Assembly: GCF_030503875.2 (NCBI RefSeq)
Contig: NZ_CP129968.2
Location: 3,374,001 to 3,438,000, forward strand
Direction of reading: 5' to 3'
Origin: Marivirga arenosa
Lineage (GTDB): Bacteria > Bacteroidota > Bacteroidia > Cytophagales > Cyclobacteriaceae
Length of the DNA stretch: 64,000 bases
Below the pieces are notes generated by a model. It searched no databases, was not told where the DNA came from, and worked only from the letters and a program-made list of their open reading frames with translations. Positions 53,201 through 60,756 of this stretch are shown one piece after another; positions within the stretch are counted from its first letter, which is position 1; every line of letters begins with the position of its first letter. A program made the translations under genes and the position numbers.

Positions 53201-53325
53201 GTTTTTACGAAAATTGGGTAAATGGAATTGACAAATTAACTGCTTTCAATCAAGCTCAGAAAACCATTAAGGAAAAATATAAGTCGCCTTTTTACTGGGG
53301 AGCTTTTGTAATGGTTGGTCAATAA
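50266..53325 (+). CDS. Exported TPR-CHAT (caspase-like) protein
   Basis: 1019 residues from ATG 50266 (a TTG at 50251 is in frame but would precede the signal peptide). Signal peptide 1-21 (SVNIIAQ). About ten TPRs occupy residues 60-480 (IGEHRTSMKILEDLL, LALLYWKIGLYEEAIEIYEEII). A helical linker and then the CHAT domain (about 700-1019) follow. The catalytic dyad is intact: His861 in LHIATHGFF and Cys933 in VVLSACETGLGELKNGEGVYGL, with MSLWSVDDAAT downstream. CHAT proteases cleave specific partners bound by their TPRs. The leader suggests action in the periplasm or outside. It is divergent from the giant T9SS gene (156-base gap) and followed by a terminator. Confidence 0.92.
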   Translation: MKNIISTSILFLLLLTSVNIIAQNSNSSIFIEIQEAFNSEDYEKIISKKSEIYKQVNSKADTISAELLYYLGDSYLAFDSLKLALQIMEEELKVRKNIKHTDPLLIGDIHFNLAYYQQLNSDYQKSIENFDEASEIYKKQSGVADPGYVESKIELAKSYGIIGEHRTSMKILEDLLKIEFVKEQYQHVVNKELGMAYFDIGYYSKSEEILKQNLEFIEKVFGKESIEFAEGLITLAIPYYYRSQYSESELLYTQALEIISKLSGNEYLTENTKNNLALLYWKIGLYEEAIEIYEEIIENEPSLQNASTYSNYAQSLIAVNQKEKAIEYFDKSLSIIKDILGEGSELYIRVLKEKALALNGVLDLENYYKLMGESYSVSKKILAKSNPEYSKYELRWGIANFRLNDIKQAEKHIKAAHNLRAKYLSKNHPLYAESSKELAELSWYKKDPKKAKEYFNETFDNYFAQIEAYFPALSEQQKANFYTNILRSTFEEFNSFAISYYKEDPELLEEMYDYQLATKGLIMYATAKARKNILNSENQELIDKYQNWISTKELISQLYSMSNEEVEQQELKLDSLLSVSSDLEKELSRASSEFADAYTAKKYSWKDVQKELKQGEAAIEMIRYREFVPDSSGIFKNKINYAALLIDKNSKNPELILLENGLELENKYIKNYRNAIRFKVRDNYSYKFYWQPIAERTKQYEKLYFSPDGIYNQISINVLFNTASKKYVLEEQNVQLLTNTKDLLAYNKTKSNSNLAANPTLFGFPNYNKGITESITENQQSASDIVENASLNRGLRGSLQRYIRGNALVTELPGTKVEVNQIDNIYKSNSNENPETYLENDADELQLKGVKSPKVLHIATHGFFLEDNETANTEEEDKYSENPLLKSGLIMAGANSFISSGLNEGARQDGILTAYEAMNLDLSDTELVVLSACETGLGELKNGEGVYGLRRAFQVAGADAIIMSLWSVDDAATQELMTSFYENWVNGIDKLTAFNQAQKTIKEKYKSPFYWGAFVMVGQ

Positions 53326-53346
53326 ATTAAAAATATAATTAGAGTA

Positions 53347-53376
53347 AAGGCTTCGTAAAATCACGAGGCCTTTTTT
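53347..53376 (+). terminator. Intrinsic terminator of the TPR-CHAT gene
   Basis: 10-bp stem with one G-U pair, AAGGCTTCGT/ACGAGGCCTT (53347-53356 with 53363-53372), followed by Ts through 53376. Confidence 0.85.
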
Positions 53377-53383
53377 ATTTTTG
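53376..53383 (+). promoter_or_regulatory. Possible recJ -7 element (TAttTTTG) on the terminator tail
   Basis: Exact TAnnTTTG ending 4 bases before the recJ ATG at 53388, overlapping the T tract of the preceding terminator. If used, the recJ mRNA would be leaderless. No -33 element is evident. Confidence 0.4.
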
Positions 53384-53387
53384 TGAT

Positions 53388-55097
53388 ATGTCAACTGAAA
53401 AAAAATGGATTTTAGCTCCTGAACCTGCCAAATCGCTGGTTTCACAACTAAATGAATCAATCAATATCAACCCGATTTTATCTAAAATTTTAATAAATAG
53501 AGGTGTAACTAATTTTGAGGAAGCTAAAACATTTTTCAGACCTTCTATAGAGGATTGCCACGATCCATTTCTTATGAAAGATATGGATATTGCTGTAAAT
53601 AGACTACAAAAAGCCATTCAAAACAATGAATCAATTTTAGTATTTGGAGACTACGATGTAGATGGCTCTACATCTGTTGCCATGATGTATAGTTTTTTAC
53701 AAAACCATTGTGAAAATTTATACTATTACATTCCTGATCGATATTTAGAAGGTTATGGAATATCTTATCAGGGAATTGATTATGCAGTTGAGAAAGAATG
53801 TAGTTTAATAATTGCATTAGATTGTGGTATAAAAGCCATTGATAAAATTCAATATGCAAATGAAAATAATGTTGACTTTATTATATGTGATCATCATAAC
53901 CCAGGCGCAGAACTTCCTGAAGCAAAAGCTATATTAGATCCTAAAAGAAAAGATTGCAAATATCCATTTAAAGAACTATCTGGTTGTGGCGTAGGATTTA
54001 AGTTAATTCAAGGGTTTTGTATTCAAAATAATATTCCAGAACATCATGCTTTTGAATTATTAGACCTAGTAGCGGTTAGCATAGCTTCAGACTTAGTATC
54101 TGTTACGGGTGAAAACAGAATTTTAGCTTTTTATGGATTAGAAAGAATTAACTTTAATCCAAGACCTGGCATCAAAGCACTATTAAAATCCTCAGGTCTT
54201 AATGAAAAAATCACAATTTCTAATCTAGTTTTTCAATTAGGACCAAGAATAAATGCAGCCGGAAGAATAGATCATGCACATTTAGCAGTTAAGTTGTTAA
54301 CTGCCATTCATGAAGATCAAGCCTTATTAATTGCCGAAAAAGTATCCAGTAAAAACAATACTCGCAAAGGCTTTGATCAAAGTATTACTTCGGAAGCCCT
54401 TAAACTTATTGAGGATGATCATAAAATCCTTCATGCAAAAAGCACTGTATTATTTAAAGAAACCTGGCATAAGGGTGTAATTGGAATTGTTGCCTCCAGA
54501 TGCATTGAACATTATTACAGACCAACCATTATTCTTACCGAATCAAATGGAAAAGCAACTGGTTCAGCACGTTCGGTTGATGGATTTGATTTATATAATG
54601 CTATTGAATCGTGTAAAGAACATCTTGATCAGTTTGGAGGACACAAGCATGCTGCTGGCTTAACCTTACCCATTGAAAATATCCCTCAATTTTCTAATGC
54701 ATTTGAATCTGTAGTACAACAGAATATTACCGAAGATCAGCTTATTCCTAAAGTGCACATAGACTCCTATGTTAAAATTGATCAAATTACGGATAAGTTC
54801 TATTCAATTTTAAGTCAAATGGATCCATTTGGTCCAGGAAATATGCAGCCTGTTTTTGCAGCAAAAGATCTAAAATTGATAAGTAAACCTATCCTTTTAA
54901 AAGAAAAACATTTAAAATTAGAAGTGATGGACAAAGAGGGTCATCATATAATCAAAGCAATAGGATTTGGTTTAGGTCATTTAAAATCAAAATTAGAGTC
55001 AAACAGTAATTTTGAATTAGCCTTTACCATACAAGAAAACCATTTCAATGGTACAAAATCTTTGCAGCTTTATCTAAAAGATATCCGCATTGAATAA
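53388..55097 (+). CDS. recJ: Single-stranded-DNA-specific exonuclease RecJ
   Basis: 5'-3' ssDNA exonuclease in recombination and mismatch repair. DHH-family motifs are intact: GDYDVDGSTS (87-96), LDCGIKA (144-150), DHH at 168-170 (ICDHHNPGAELPEA), and DHHA1-domain motif GGHKHAAGLTL. RecJ OB-fold segment follows at about 460-560. Length 569 is typical. The first gene of a tight plus-strand group with lptB and the GH3-like gene. Confidence 0.96.
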   Translation: MSTEKKWILAPEPAKSLVSQLNESININPILSKILINRGVTNFEEAKTFFRPSIEDCHDPFLMKDMDIAVNRLQKAIQNNESILVFGDYDVDGSTSVAMMYSFLQNHCENLYYYIPDRYLEGYGISYQGIDYAVEKECSLIIALDCGIKAIDKIQYANENNVDFIICDHHNPGAELPEAKAILDPKRKDCKYPFKELSGCGVGFKLIQGFCIQNNIPEHHAFELLDLVAVSIASDLVSVTGENRILAFYGLERINFNPRPGIKALLKSSGLNEKITISNLVFQLGPRINAAGRIDHAHLAVKLLTAIHEDQALLIAEKVSSKNNTRKGFDQSITSEALKLIEDDHKILHAKSTVLFKETWHKGVIGIVASRCIEHYYRPTIILTESNGKATGSARSVDGFDLYNAIESCKEHLDQFGGHKHAAGLTLPIENIPQFSNAFESVVQQNITEDQLIPKVHIDSYVKIDQITDKFYSILSQMDPFGPGNMQPVFAAKDLKLISKPILLKEKHLKLEVMDKEGHHIIKAIGFGLGHLKSKLESNSNFELAFTIQENHFNGTKSLQLYLKDIRIE

Positions 55098-55123
55098 TTA
55101 TTTTCGTTAATTTGCCTTTTGGG

Positions 55124-55131
55124 TATGTTTG
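55124..55131 (+). promoter_or_regulatory. Putative lptB -7 element (TAtgTTTG)
   Basis: Exact TAnnTTTG in the recJ-lptB gap, 33 bases before the lptB ATG at 55165. The -33 match (TTTC near 55101) is weak. Confidence 0.45.
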
Positions 55132-55164
55132 TTGCTTCTCATGCAAATAAACAAAATAGACAAA

Positions 55165-55896
55165 ATGATATTAAGAGCTGATAATCTTGTAAAAATATAT
55201 TCAAAAAGAACCGTAGTTGATCATGTTTCAGTTAGTGTGGAACAAGGAGAAATTGTAGGACTACTAGGGCCAAATGGAGCAGGTAAAACTACCTCATTTT
55301 ACATGATAGTAGGTCTAGTAAAACCGAATTCTGGAGAAATATTTTTAGATGATCAAAACATCACGGATTTACCAATGTATAAGCGAGCTAAAAAAGGGGT
55401 TGGCTATTTAGCTCAAGAAGCCTCTGTATTCAGATCCTTAACAGTTGAAGAAAACTTAATGGCTGTTTTGCAGATGAGAAAAATTAGCAAAGAAGCCAAG
55501 AATGAAAAAATGGAAAGCCTGCTTGAAGAGTTTAGCTTAAACCATGTGCGAAAAAATAAAGGGATGGTACTTTCTGGTGGCGAAAGAAGACGTACTGAAA
55601 TTGCCAGAGCTTTAGCAATGGATCCTAGCTTTATATTATTGGATGAGCCTTTTGCAGGGGTAGATCCAATAGCTGTTGAAGAAATTCAAACGATAGTAGG
55701 ACAGCTCAAAAATAAAAACATTGGTATTTTAATCACAGATCATAATGTAAACGAAACGCTATCCATTACTGATAGAGCCTATCTAATGTTCGAAGGTAAA
55801 TTATTAAAAGCTGGTACTGCTGAAGATCTTGCGAATGATGAACAAGTAAGAAGAGTTTATTTAGGGAAGCATTTCGAATTAAAAAGAAAACTATAA
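55165..55896 (+). CDS. lptB: LPS export ABC transporter ATP-binding protein
   Basis: ATPase of the LptBFG complex that extracts lipopolysaccharide from the inner membrane. Walker A GPNGAGKTT (36-44), signature LSGGERRRTEIARAL, Walker B FILLDEPFAGVDPIAVEE; the FAGVDP Walker B context is diagnostic for LptB. The start at 55165 gives 243 residues, the usual LptB length, and begins MILRADNLVKIY; an upstream ATG at 55141 and a frame from 55129 add non-conserved residues. The next gene begins 3 bases after the stop. Confidence 0.94.
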   Translation: MILRADNLVKIYSKRTVVDHVSVSVEQGEIVGLLGPNGAGKTTSFYMIVGLVKPNSGEIFLDDQNITDLPMYKRAKKGVGYLAQEASVFRSLTVEENLMAVLQMRKISKEAKNEKMESLLEEFSLNHVRKNKGMVLSGGERRRTEIARALAMDPSFILLDEPFAGVDPIAVEEIQTIVGQLKNKNIGILITDHNVNETLSITDRAYLMFEGKLLKAGTAEDLANDEQVRRVYLGKHFELKRKL

Positions 55897-55899
55897 ACT

Positions 55900-57423
55900 A
55901 TGGAATTCCTTCATTCTATTATGACATGGGTGATGAAGAAAAGAATCCACGAAGTGGAGCTTTTCATCAAATATCCTAATGAAGTTCAGATTGAAGTGCT
56001 TCATAAACTAATTTATAGAGCCAGGAATACAAAATTTGGCCAAGAGTATAAGTTTGATGAAATAAAAGACTTTGAAACTTTTCGAGAAAGAGTTCCTTTA
56101 CATACTTATGAAGAATTATTCCCCTATATAGATCAACTGCTAAAAGGTGACCAAAATATACTTTGGCCAACTGAAATTAGATGGTTTTCCAAATCTTCTG
56201 GAACTACTAACGATAGAAGTAAATTTATTCCTGTTTCAGATGAAGCCCTTGAGGATTGTCACTTTAAAGGGGGGAAAGATTTACTATCTATTTACCTTAA
56301 CAATAACCCAGAATCCAGACTATTTACAGGTAAAAACCTGAGCATAGGCGGTAGCCAACAAGTAAACCAATTCGACAATAATTCAAATTCATTTTATGGT
56401 GATGTCTCTGCCGTAATTATGAAAAACCTTCCGTTTTGGGTTCAGATTATTAGAACGCCAAGCCTTGAAATTGCTCTCATGGATGAATGGGAAGGTAAGA
56501 TTGAAGCCATGGCAAATGCAACCATGAAGGAGGATGTAACCAGTTTAACGGGCGTACCTACCTGGACTGTAGTTTTACTACAAAGAATATTAGAGCTTAC
56601 AGGAAAAAATGATATTTCAGAAGTATGGCCTAATTTAGAGTTATTTATACATGGTGCTGTTTCTTTTGTCCCTTACCAACCTCTATTCAAAGACCTGATC
56701 AAATCACCAAGAATGAGTTATTTGGAGACTTATAATGCTTCAGAAGGCTTTTTTGGAATACAAGACTTGAATGATTCTGATGAGATGCTTTTAATGTTAG
56801 ATTATGGGATTTTTTACGAATTTATACCATTAGAAAATGCTAATGAAAAGCAACCTAAAACTCTTCGTTTAGGAGAAGTTGAACTTCATAAAGTATATGA
56901 AATCGTAATCAGTACCAATGCTGGATTATGGCGCTATAGAATTGGTGACACCATTAGGTTTACTTCATTAGATCCTTACAGAATCAAGATCAGCGGTAGA
57001 ACCAAGCATTTCATTAATGCATTTGGAGAGGAGCTCATGATTGAAAATGCAGAAAAAGCAATTGCTGTGGCATGCAATAAAACTGGAGTAATCATAGATA
57101 ACTTTACGGCTGCTCCTAAACATTTAGCACAAGGAAAAAGAGGAGCGCATGAATGGGTAATTGAATTTTCTAAAGAACCCAACAACATAGAGGAATTTGC
57201 TCAAATTTTAGATGATGAAATAAGAAAGATAAACTCTGATTATGACGCTAAACGATATAAAGACATTGCCTTGCATTGCTTACTAATTCACAAAGTTCCT
57301 CAAGGAACGTTCTATGAATGGATGAGAAAAAGAGGGAAATTAGGAGGACAAAATAAAGTACCTCGCCTTTCAAATAGCAGAAAATATCTGGAAGACCTAT
57401 TAAGCATGGTTAAACAGAAATAA
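55900..57423 (+). CDS. GH3-family acyl-acid-amido synthetase-like protein
   Basis: 507 residues of the GH3 auxin-responsive promoter family, part of the ANL adenylating superfamily. ATP-binding motif FSKSSGTTNDRSKFIP (near 100-115), YNASEGFFGIQ (near 275-285) and ADP-loop-like GLWRYRIGDTIRF (near 343-355) are visible. Plant GH3s conjugate amino acids to acyl acids; bacterial substrates are unknown. It starts 3 bases after lptB, so it is co-transcribed, which hints at an envelope-related role. Confidence 0.92.
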   Translation: MEFLHSIMTWVMKKRIHEVELFIKYPNEVQIEVLHKLIYRARNTKFGQEYKFDEIKDFETFRERVPLHTYEELFPYIDQLLKGDQNILWPTEIRWFSKSSGTTNDRSKFIPVSDEALEDCHFKGGKDLLSIYLNNNPESRLFTGKNLSIGGSQQVNQFDNNSNSFYGDVSAVIMKNLPFWVQIIRTPSLEIALMDEWEGKIEAMANATMKEDVTSLTGVPTWTVVLLQRILELTGKNDISEVWPNLELFIHGAVSFVPYQPLFKDLIKSPRMSYLETYNASEGFFGIQDLNDSDEMLLMLDYGIFYEFIPLENANEKQPKTLRLGEVELHKVYEIVISTNAGLWRYRIGDTIRFTSLDPYRIKISGRTKHFINAFGEELMIENAEKAIAVACNKTGVIIDNFTAAPKHLAQGKRGAHEWVIEFSKEPNNIEEFAQILDDEIRKINSDYDAKRYKDIALHCLLIHKVPQGTFYEWMRKRGKLGGQNKVPRLSNSRKYLEDLLSMVKQK

Positions 57424-57452
57424 AAAAAGCTGATTATAATATCAGCTTTTAA
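57422..57452. terminator. Bidirectional intrinsic terminator
   Basis: Perfect 10-bp stem AAAAGCTGAT/ATCAGCTTTT (57425-57434 with 57441-57450) flanked by A and T runs, between the convergent GH3-like and thioredoxin-like genes. Confidence 0.85.
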
Positions 57453-57477
57453 ATAAATACCTTTCAAATGTAATTGA

Positions 57478-58074
57478 TTAAGATGCCCATTTAATAGTGC
57501 ATCCTATAGCTTTAGTTTTCTTTTCTGGTACTTCCTCGCCTTTCAAAACTGCATTAACTGCATCCTCTACATATTTTTTATCAGCCAAATCTGCTGATTT
57601 AGTATTATTATCAATTGCTCCAATATACTTTACTGTTTTATCAGCATCTAAAACATACACATGAGGTGTATTGGTAGCACCATAAGCTTTCGTAATTTCT
57701 TGAGTTTCATCATACACATAAGGAAATTCAAATCCCTTTTCTTTTGCTCTTACAATCATCTTATCAAATGAATCTTCAGGTGATCTTTCATCATCATTTG
57801 GATTGATTGCAATTACTGGAATTCCCTTGTTTGCATACTTTTCATGTAAGGCTATAATTCTATCTTCATAAGCAACAGAATACGGACAGGAGTTACAAGT
57901 AAAAATAACCATAAACCCTTTAGCATCTTTATAATAGTCTAAAGAAACCATTTTTCCATCTACATTTTTGAGGGCAAAATCTCTAGCGGTATCCCCTACT
58001 TTATATCCATTTTCCTTAATACTAAATGCAAAGAGAGCAGTTAAAATAATCGATAGTGCTAATAACTTTTTCAT
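57478..58074 (-). CDS. Exported thioredoxin-fold peroxiredoxin-like protein
   Basis: 198 residues with signal peptide (1-18) and a thioredoxin/AhpC-TSA fold. Redox motif C60-NSC63 in VIFTCNSCPYSVAYEDR, followed by GIPVIAINPNDDERSPEDSFDKM, the pattern of the redoxin family often called thioredoxin-family or resA-like in Bacteroidota. The conserved cis-Pro is in ATNTPHVYVLD. Periplasmic thiol reductase or peroxidase; partner unknown. Last gene of a minus-strand group of four envelope genes. Confidence 0.88.
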   Translation of the reverse strand: MKKLLALSIILTALFAFSIKENGYKVGDTARDFALKNVDGKMVSLDYYKDAKGFMVIFTCNSCPYSVAYEDRIIALHEKYANKGIPVIAINPNDDERSPEDSFDKMIVRAKEKGFEFPYVYDETQEITKAYGATNTPHVYVLDADKTVKYIGAIDNNTKSADLADKKYVEDAVNAVLKGEEVPEKKTKAIGCTIKWAS

Positions 58075-58081
58075 AGTTGTA

Positions 58082-58570
58082 TTAATTTAGTTTTTGTTTT
58101 ATTAATGATGTTAATTCTCCTTCATCAAATTCCTTTTCATAAAAAAATTTCTTGCCATCTACAATCAGTAAGGTTGCTGGAATTGCTCCGGACCACTCAG
58201 GACTAACTTTGTCTATCCATGAATTATAGTCAAGGTTATTAATTAGATAAAGTCCTTTAGGATTCAATCCTTTTTTTAAAGCAAACTTATCAGCTCTTGT
58301 AGCGTTTTCTTCAAAATCTAAACTCATATAGATGAAATCAACCTCCGGGAATTCAGCCTGAGCCTCTACAAAATAAGGTAACTCCTTAATACAAGGTTTG
58401 CACCATGTTGCCCAGAAATTAATCACAGTAATATTCTGAGAAGAAGTAGGTTTCATGAGCTCTTCTAATTGAGGGACATCAATAATTTTAATATTTTGAT
58501 TCTGAGAAAAAAGTTGATTTGTAAAAATGAATCCAGAAAGGAAAATTATGACAGTGATTATCTTTTTCAT
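58082..58570 (-). CDS. TlpA/ResA-like thioredoxin-family protein
   Basis: 162 residues from ATG 58570 (a TTG two codons upstream is also in frame). Signal peptide 1-22. The active site C57-KPC60 is in NFWATWCKPCIKELPYF, followed by VDFIYMSLDFEENATRADKFA. Periplasmic thiol-disulfide oxidoreductase. It is 7 bases upstream of the peroxiredoxin-like gene. A TATATTTG element (58581-58574, minus strand) lies almost at the start codon. Confidence 0.9.
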   Translation of the reverse strand: MKKIITVIIFLSGFIFTNQLFSQNQNIKIIDVPQLEELMKPTSSQNITVINFWATWCKPCIKELPYFVEAQAEFPEVDFIYMSLDFEENATRADKFALKKGLNPKGLYLINNLDYNSWIDKVSPEWSGAIPATLLIVDGKKFFYEKEFDEGELTSLIKQKLN

Positions 58571-58606
58571 AACCAAATATAAACGATAATTACTGCAAAA
58601 TGTTGA

Positions 58607-59767
58607 TCACAAAATCTCGAGTATCTCTTCTTTTGGGATTTTGAATATATTAATTCTTTCCTTGGTTCCAGCAAGAGTAATTTTAGAGAGTATAATCATA
58701 CCTTCATCTTGGGTCGGTGCAATCTTAACTACCGCTAATGGATCAATTCCTCCAATGTACTTTATAGCCACTAGATCTCCTGAATTTTGATCATAAAAGT
58801 TCAATTTAATTCTACCATCTAGAGTAGTATAAGCATTGACCAAATATTCAGAATTGCCAACTGGAATGACTGCTGAAGTCGCTTTTTGTATACTCAGTCT
58901 ATCCCTGACATTTCCTCCACCTAAAAATTCTATTTCAACAGTATCCTGAACAATAGGGCTATAACTATTTACAAAGTATGACTGATTATTATAAAAATAA
59001 TTAATAGCAAGTAGACCACTCCCAATCTCCGTAATTGAGTTGATTTTATCTTGAGCTTGACTTTCAATTAGTCCTGATTGAATACCCTGATCATTTGTAT
59101 AGGTTAAATTTAAACTATTACCACGCAATCCATTAAAATATAATACCGAACCAGAATTATATGCACCTACAAAAAATTCTTCCTTTTTGGTTCGTCTAAA
59201 GGTTAAAATATTTTGATCCGTTAATTTCACAGTATCAAATCTTCTGGCCCATTCCATTGCAAAACCATCTTGTATTTTACTTAATACCATTCCTGTGGTG
59301 TCATTATAAGTTAAGAGAAGATATGTATTGGGATTGATAGTATTAAAAGCAAGAGGATTAGGATAACTATCATACGTTCTTAAAGGCTCAATTTTTTGCT
59401 CTAGATCATTTATCTCAAACAAAGTGGAAGTAGCATTTGGGTTAGTAGCTGCAATAAAATAATATTTATCTCCTTGCTGAACCAATCCCGCAATAGGATC
59501 TACGTACTGAGGTTCTAATTGTCTGCTCCACTGAAAATCTCCTCTGTTAGATACTTTCAAAACAAAAATTGTATTATTCGCTAATTTGGAAAGCACTAGA
59601 TATCCTCCTTCATTAGTTTCTATAATATCTAATGGTGTGTAATTAATGTCCTCTGACAGATTATCAAAAATGCTATTAAATTTCTCAGTTGAATTATATT
59701 CAACAATATCCTCATCGCAGGCAGATATTAAAAAAAGAATTATAAATAAATAGATTGAACTTCTCAT
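58607..59767 (-). CDS. Lipoprotein of unknown function, beta-propeller-like
   Basis: 386 residues. Lipobox FLISAC ends at Cys17. The mature region has repeated beta segments of about 45-50 residues (EGGYLVLSKLANNTIFVLKVSNRGDFQWSR; DEGMIILSKITLAGTKERINIFKI), consistent with a propeller. No catalytic motif is visible. It overlaps the upstream beta-barrel gene by 4 bases, which suggests a lipoprotein/outer-membrane pair. Confidence 0.75.
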   Translation of the reverse strand: MRSSIYLFIILFLISACDEDIVEYNSTEKFNSIFDNLSEDINYTPLDIIETNEGGYLVLSKLANNTIFVLKVSNRGDFQWSRQLEPQYVDPIAGLVQQGDKYYFIAATNPNATSTLFEINDLEQKIEPLRTYDSYPNPLAFNTINPNTYLLLTYNDTTGMVLSKIQDGFAMEWARRFDTVKLTDQNILTFRRTKKEEFFVGAYNSGSVLYFNGLRGNSLNLTYTNDQGIQSGLIESQAQDKINSITEIGSGLLAINYFYNNQSYFVNSYSPIVQDTVEIEFLGGGNVRDRLSIQKATSAVIPVGNSEYLVNAYTTLDGRIKLNFYDQNSGDLVAIKYIGGIDPLAVVKIAPTQDEGMIILSKITLAGTKERINIFKIPKEEILEIL

Positions 59768-60645
59768 ATTTCTACTGGCATAAATTCCTTTTTACTTAAA
59801 TATTTTAGTGGGAAAATTATTCCAATTAGTGCCTCAACCGTCTGGAAATTTATGTCATCCATTACATCATAAGCTTCATTTTGTAAATTTTCATTAGCAT
59901 ATCTTGCATTTTGATTGTTTGCATTACTTAATCCATATCGAAAATTGGCTTCAGCCGTTATGTAAAAAGTATTGACTCTAAACCTAGCACCTACTCCAAC
60001 AAACGCATCGGCTTTAAAAGGTGCCATAATTGATTTAATATCTTCATTTTTATTAAACTCTTGGCTTTCAATACCATTTTGAATAGTGTATTTAGTGTAT
60101 TCCTTATTTGCATTTAACAAGAGTGAAAAATTTATGCCCGCTTGAGCAAAAGGAATTATAGCAGGCACACTTGGTTTTCTGCCTTTTCTATCCCAAAATC
60201 TACTGTTAACTTTTCTAAACATAAATCGAAAAAAAACAGGTAGATCCAGATAATTTAAACTATGATTATGAGTGAAATTAACGCTGTTGGATGTACCAGG
60301 CTGTTCTTGTAAATATTGAAATCTTACTCTACTAACTGAAGCATTTGTTCCTAATACCAATCTTTGTTCAAATTGATACATATAGGTTATACCGTATATC
60401 ACACCTAAATTATTAACCTCTTGATATTGCTTATTATACAAGCCTTCATTTAGATTATTAGTTGGCTTTATAAGAGAATAACGATTGATTACATTTATTG
60501 TATTGTAGTTCGCACCAGCTCTAAATCCAAAATACATTTGAGAATTTTTAAAGGGATCTTTATTTAATTTATCCCAAACTGATTGCGCATTACATGTAAT
60601 ACTTATAAGCAATATAAACACACTGCACAGATACTTAAACATCAT
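59764..60645 (-). CDS. Outer-membrane beta-barrel protein (PorT-like)
   Basis: 293 residues from ATG 60645 (an ATG codon later at 60642 is equally possible; the frame extends to 60666). Signal peptide ends SITCNAQ. The mature N-terminus MYFGFRAGANYNTI and alternating hydrophobic strands (TYMYQFEQRLVLGTNASVSRVRF, VGVGARFRVNTFYITAEANFRYG) fit the small outer-membrane barrel family, with an end of F/I type. First gene of the four-gene envelope group. Confidence 0.83.
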   Translation of the reverse strand: MMFKYLCSVFILLISITCNAQSVWDKLNKDPFKNSQMYFGFRAGANYNTINVINRYSLIKPTNNLNEGLYNKQYQEVNNLGVIYGITYMYQFEQRLVLGTNASVSRVRFQYLQEQPGTSNSVNFTHNHSLNYLDLPVFFRFMFRKVNSRFWDRKGRKPSVPAIIPFAQAGINFSLLLNANKEYTKYTIQNGIESQEFNKNEDIKSIMAPFKADAFVGVGARFRVNTFYITAEANFRYGLSNANNQNARYANENLQNEAYDVMDDINFQTVEALIGIIFPLKYLSKKEFMPVEI

Positions 60646-60756
60646 TTTTTTTATCAAACACCGCATTAAAGATCAAACTTTTTATACTTCAATCAAAATA
60701 AATAGAAGGGTTCATTCGCACTATCTTTTTACTAACTTTACGCTCAAGAAAAAATT

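Noticed and set aside
50266..53325. CRISPR type III-E (Craspase) component
   Set aside because: No gRAMP/Cas gene or CRISPR array in the window, and the protein has a signal peptide.
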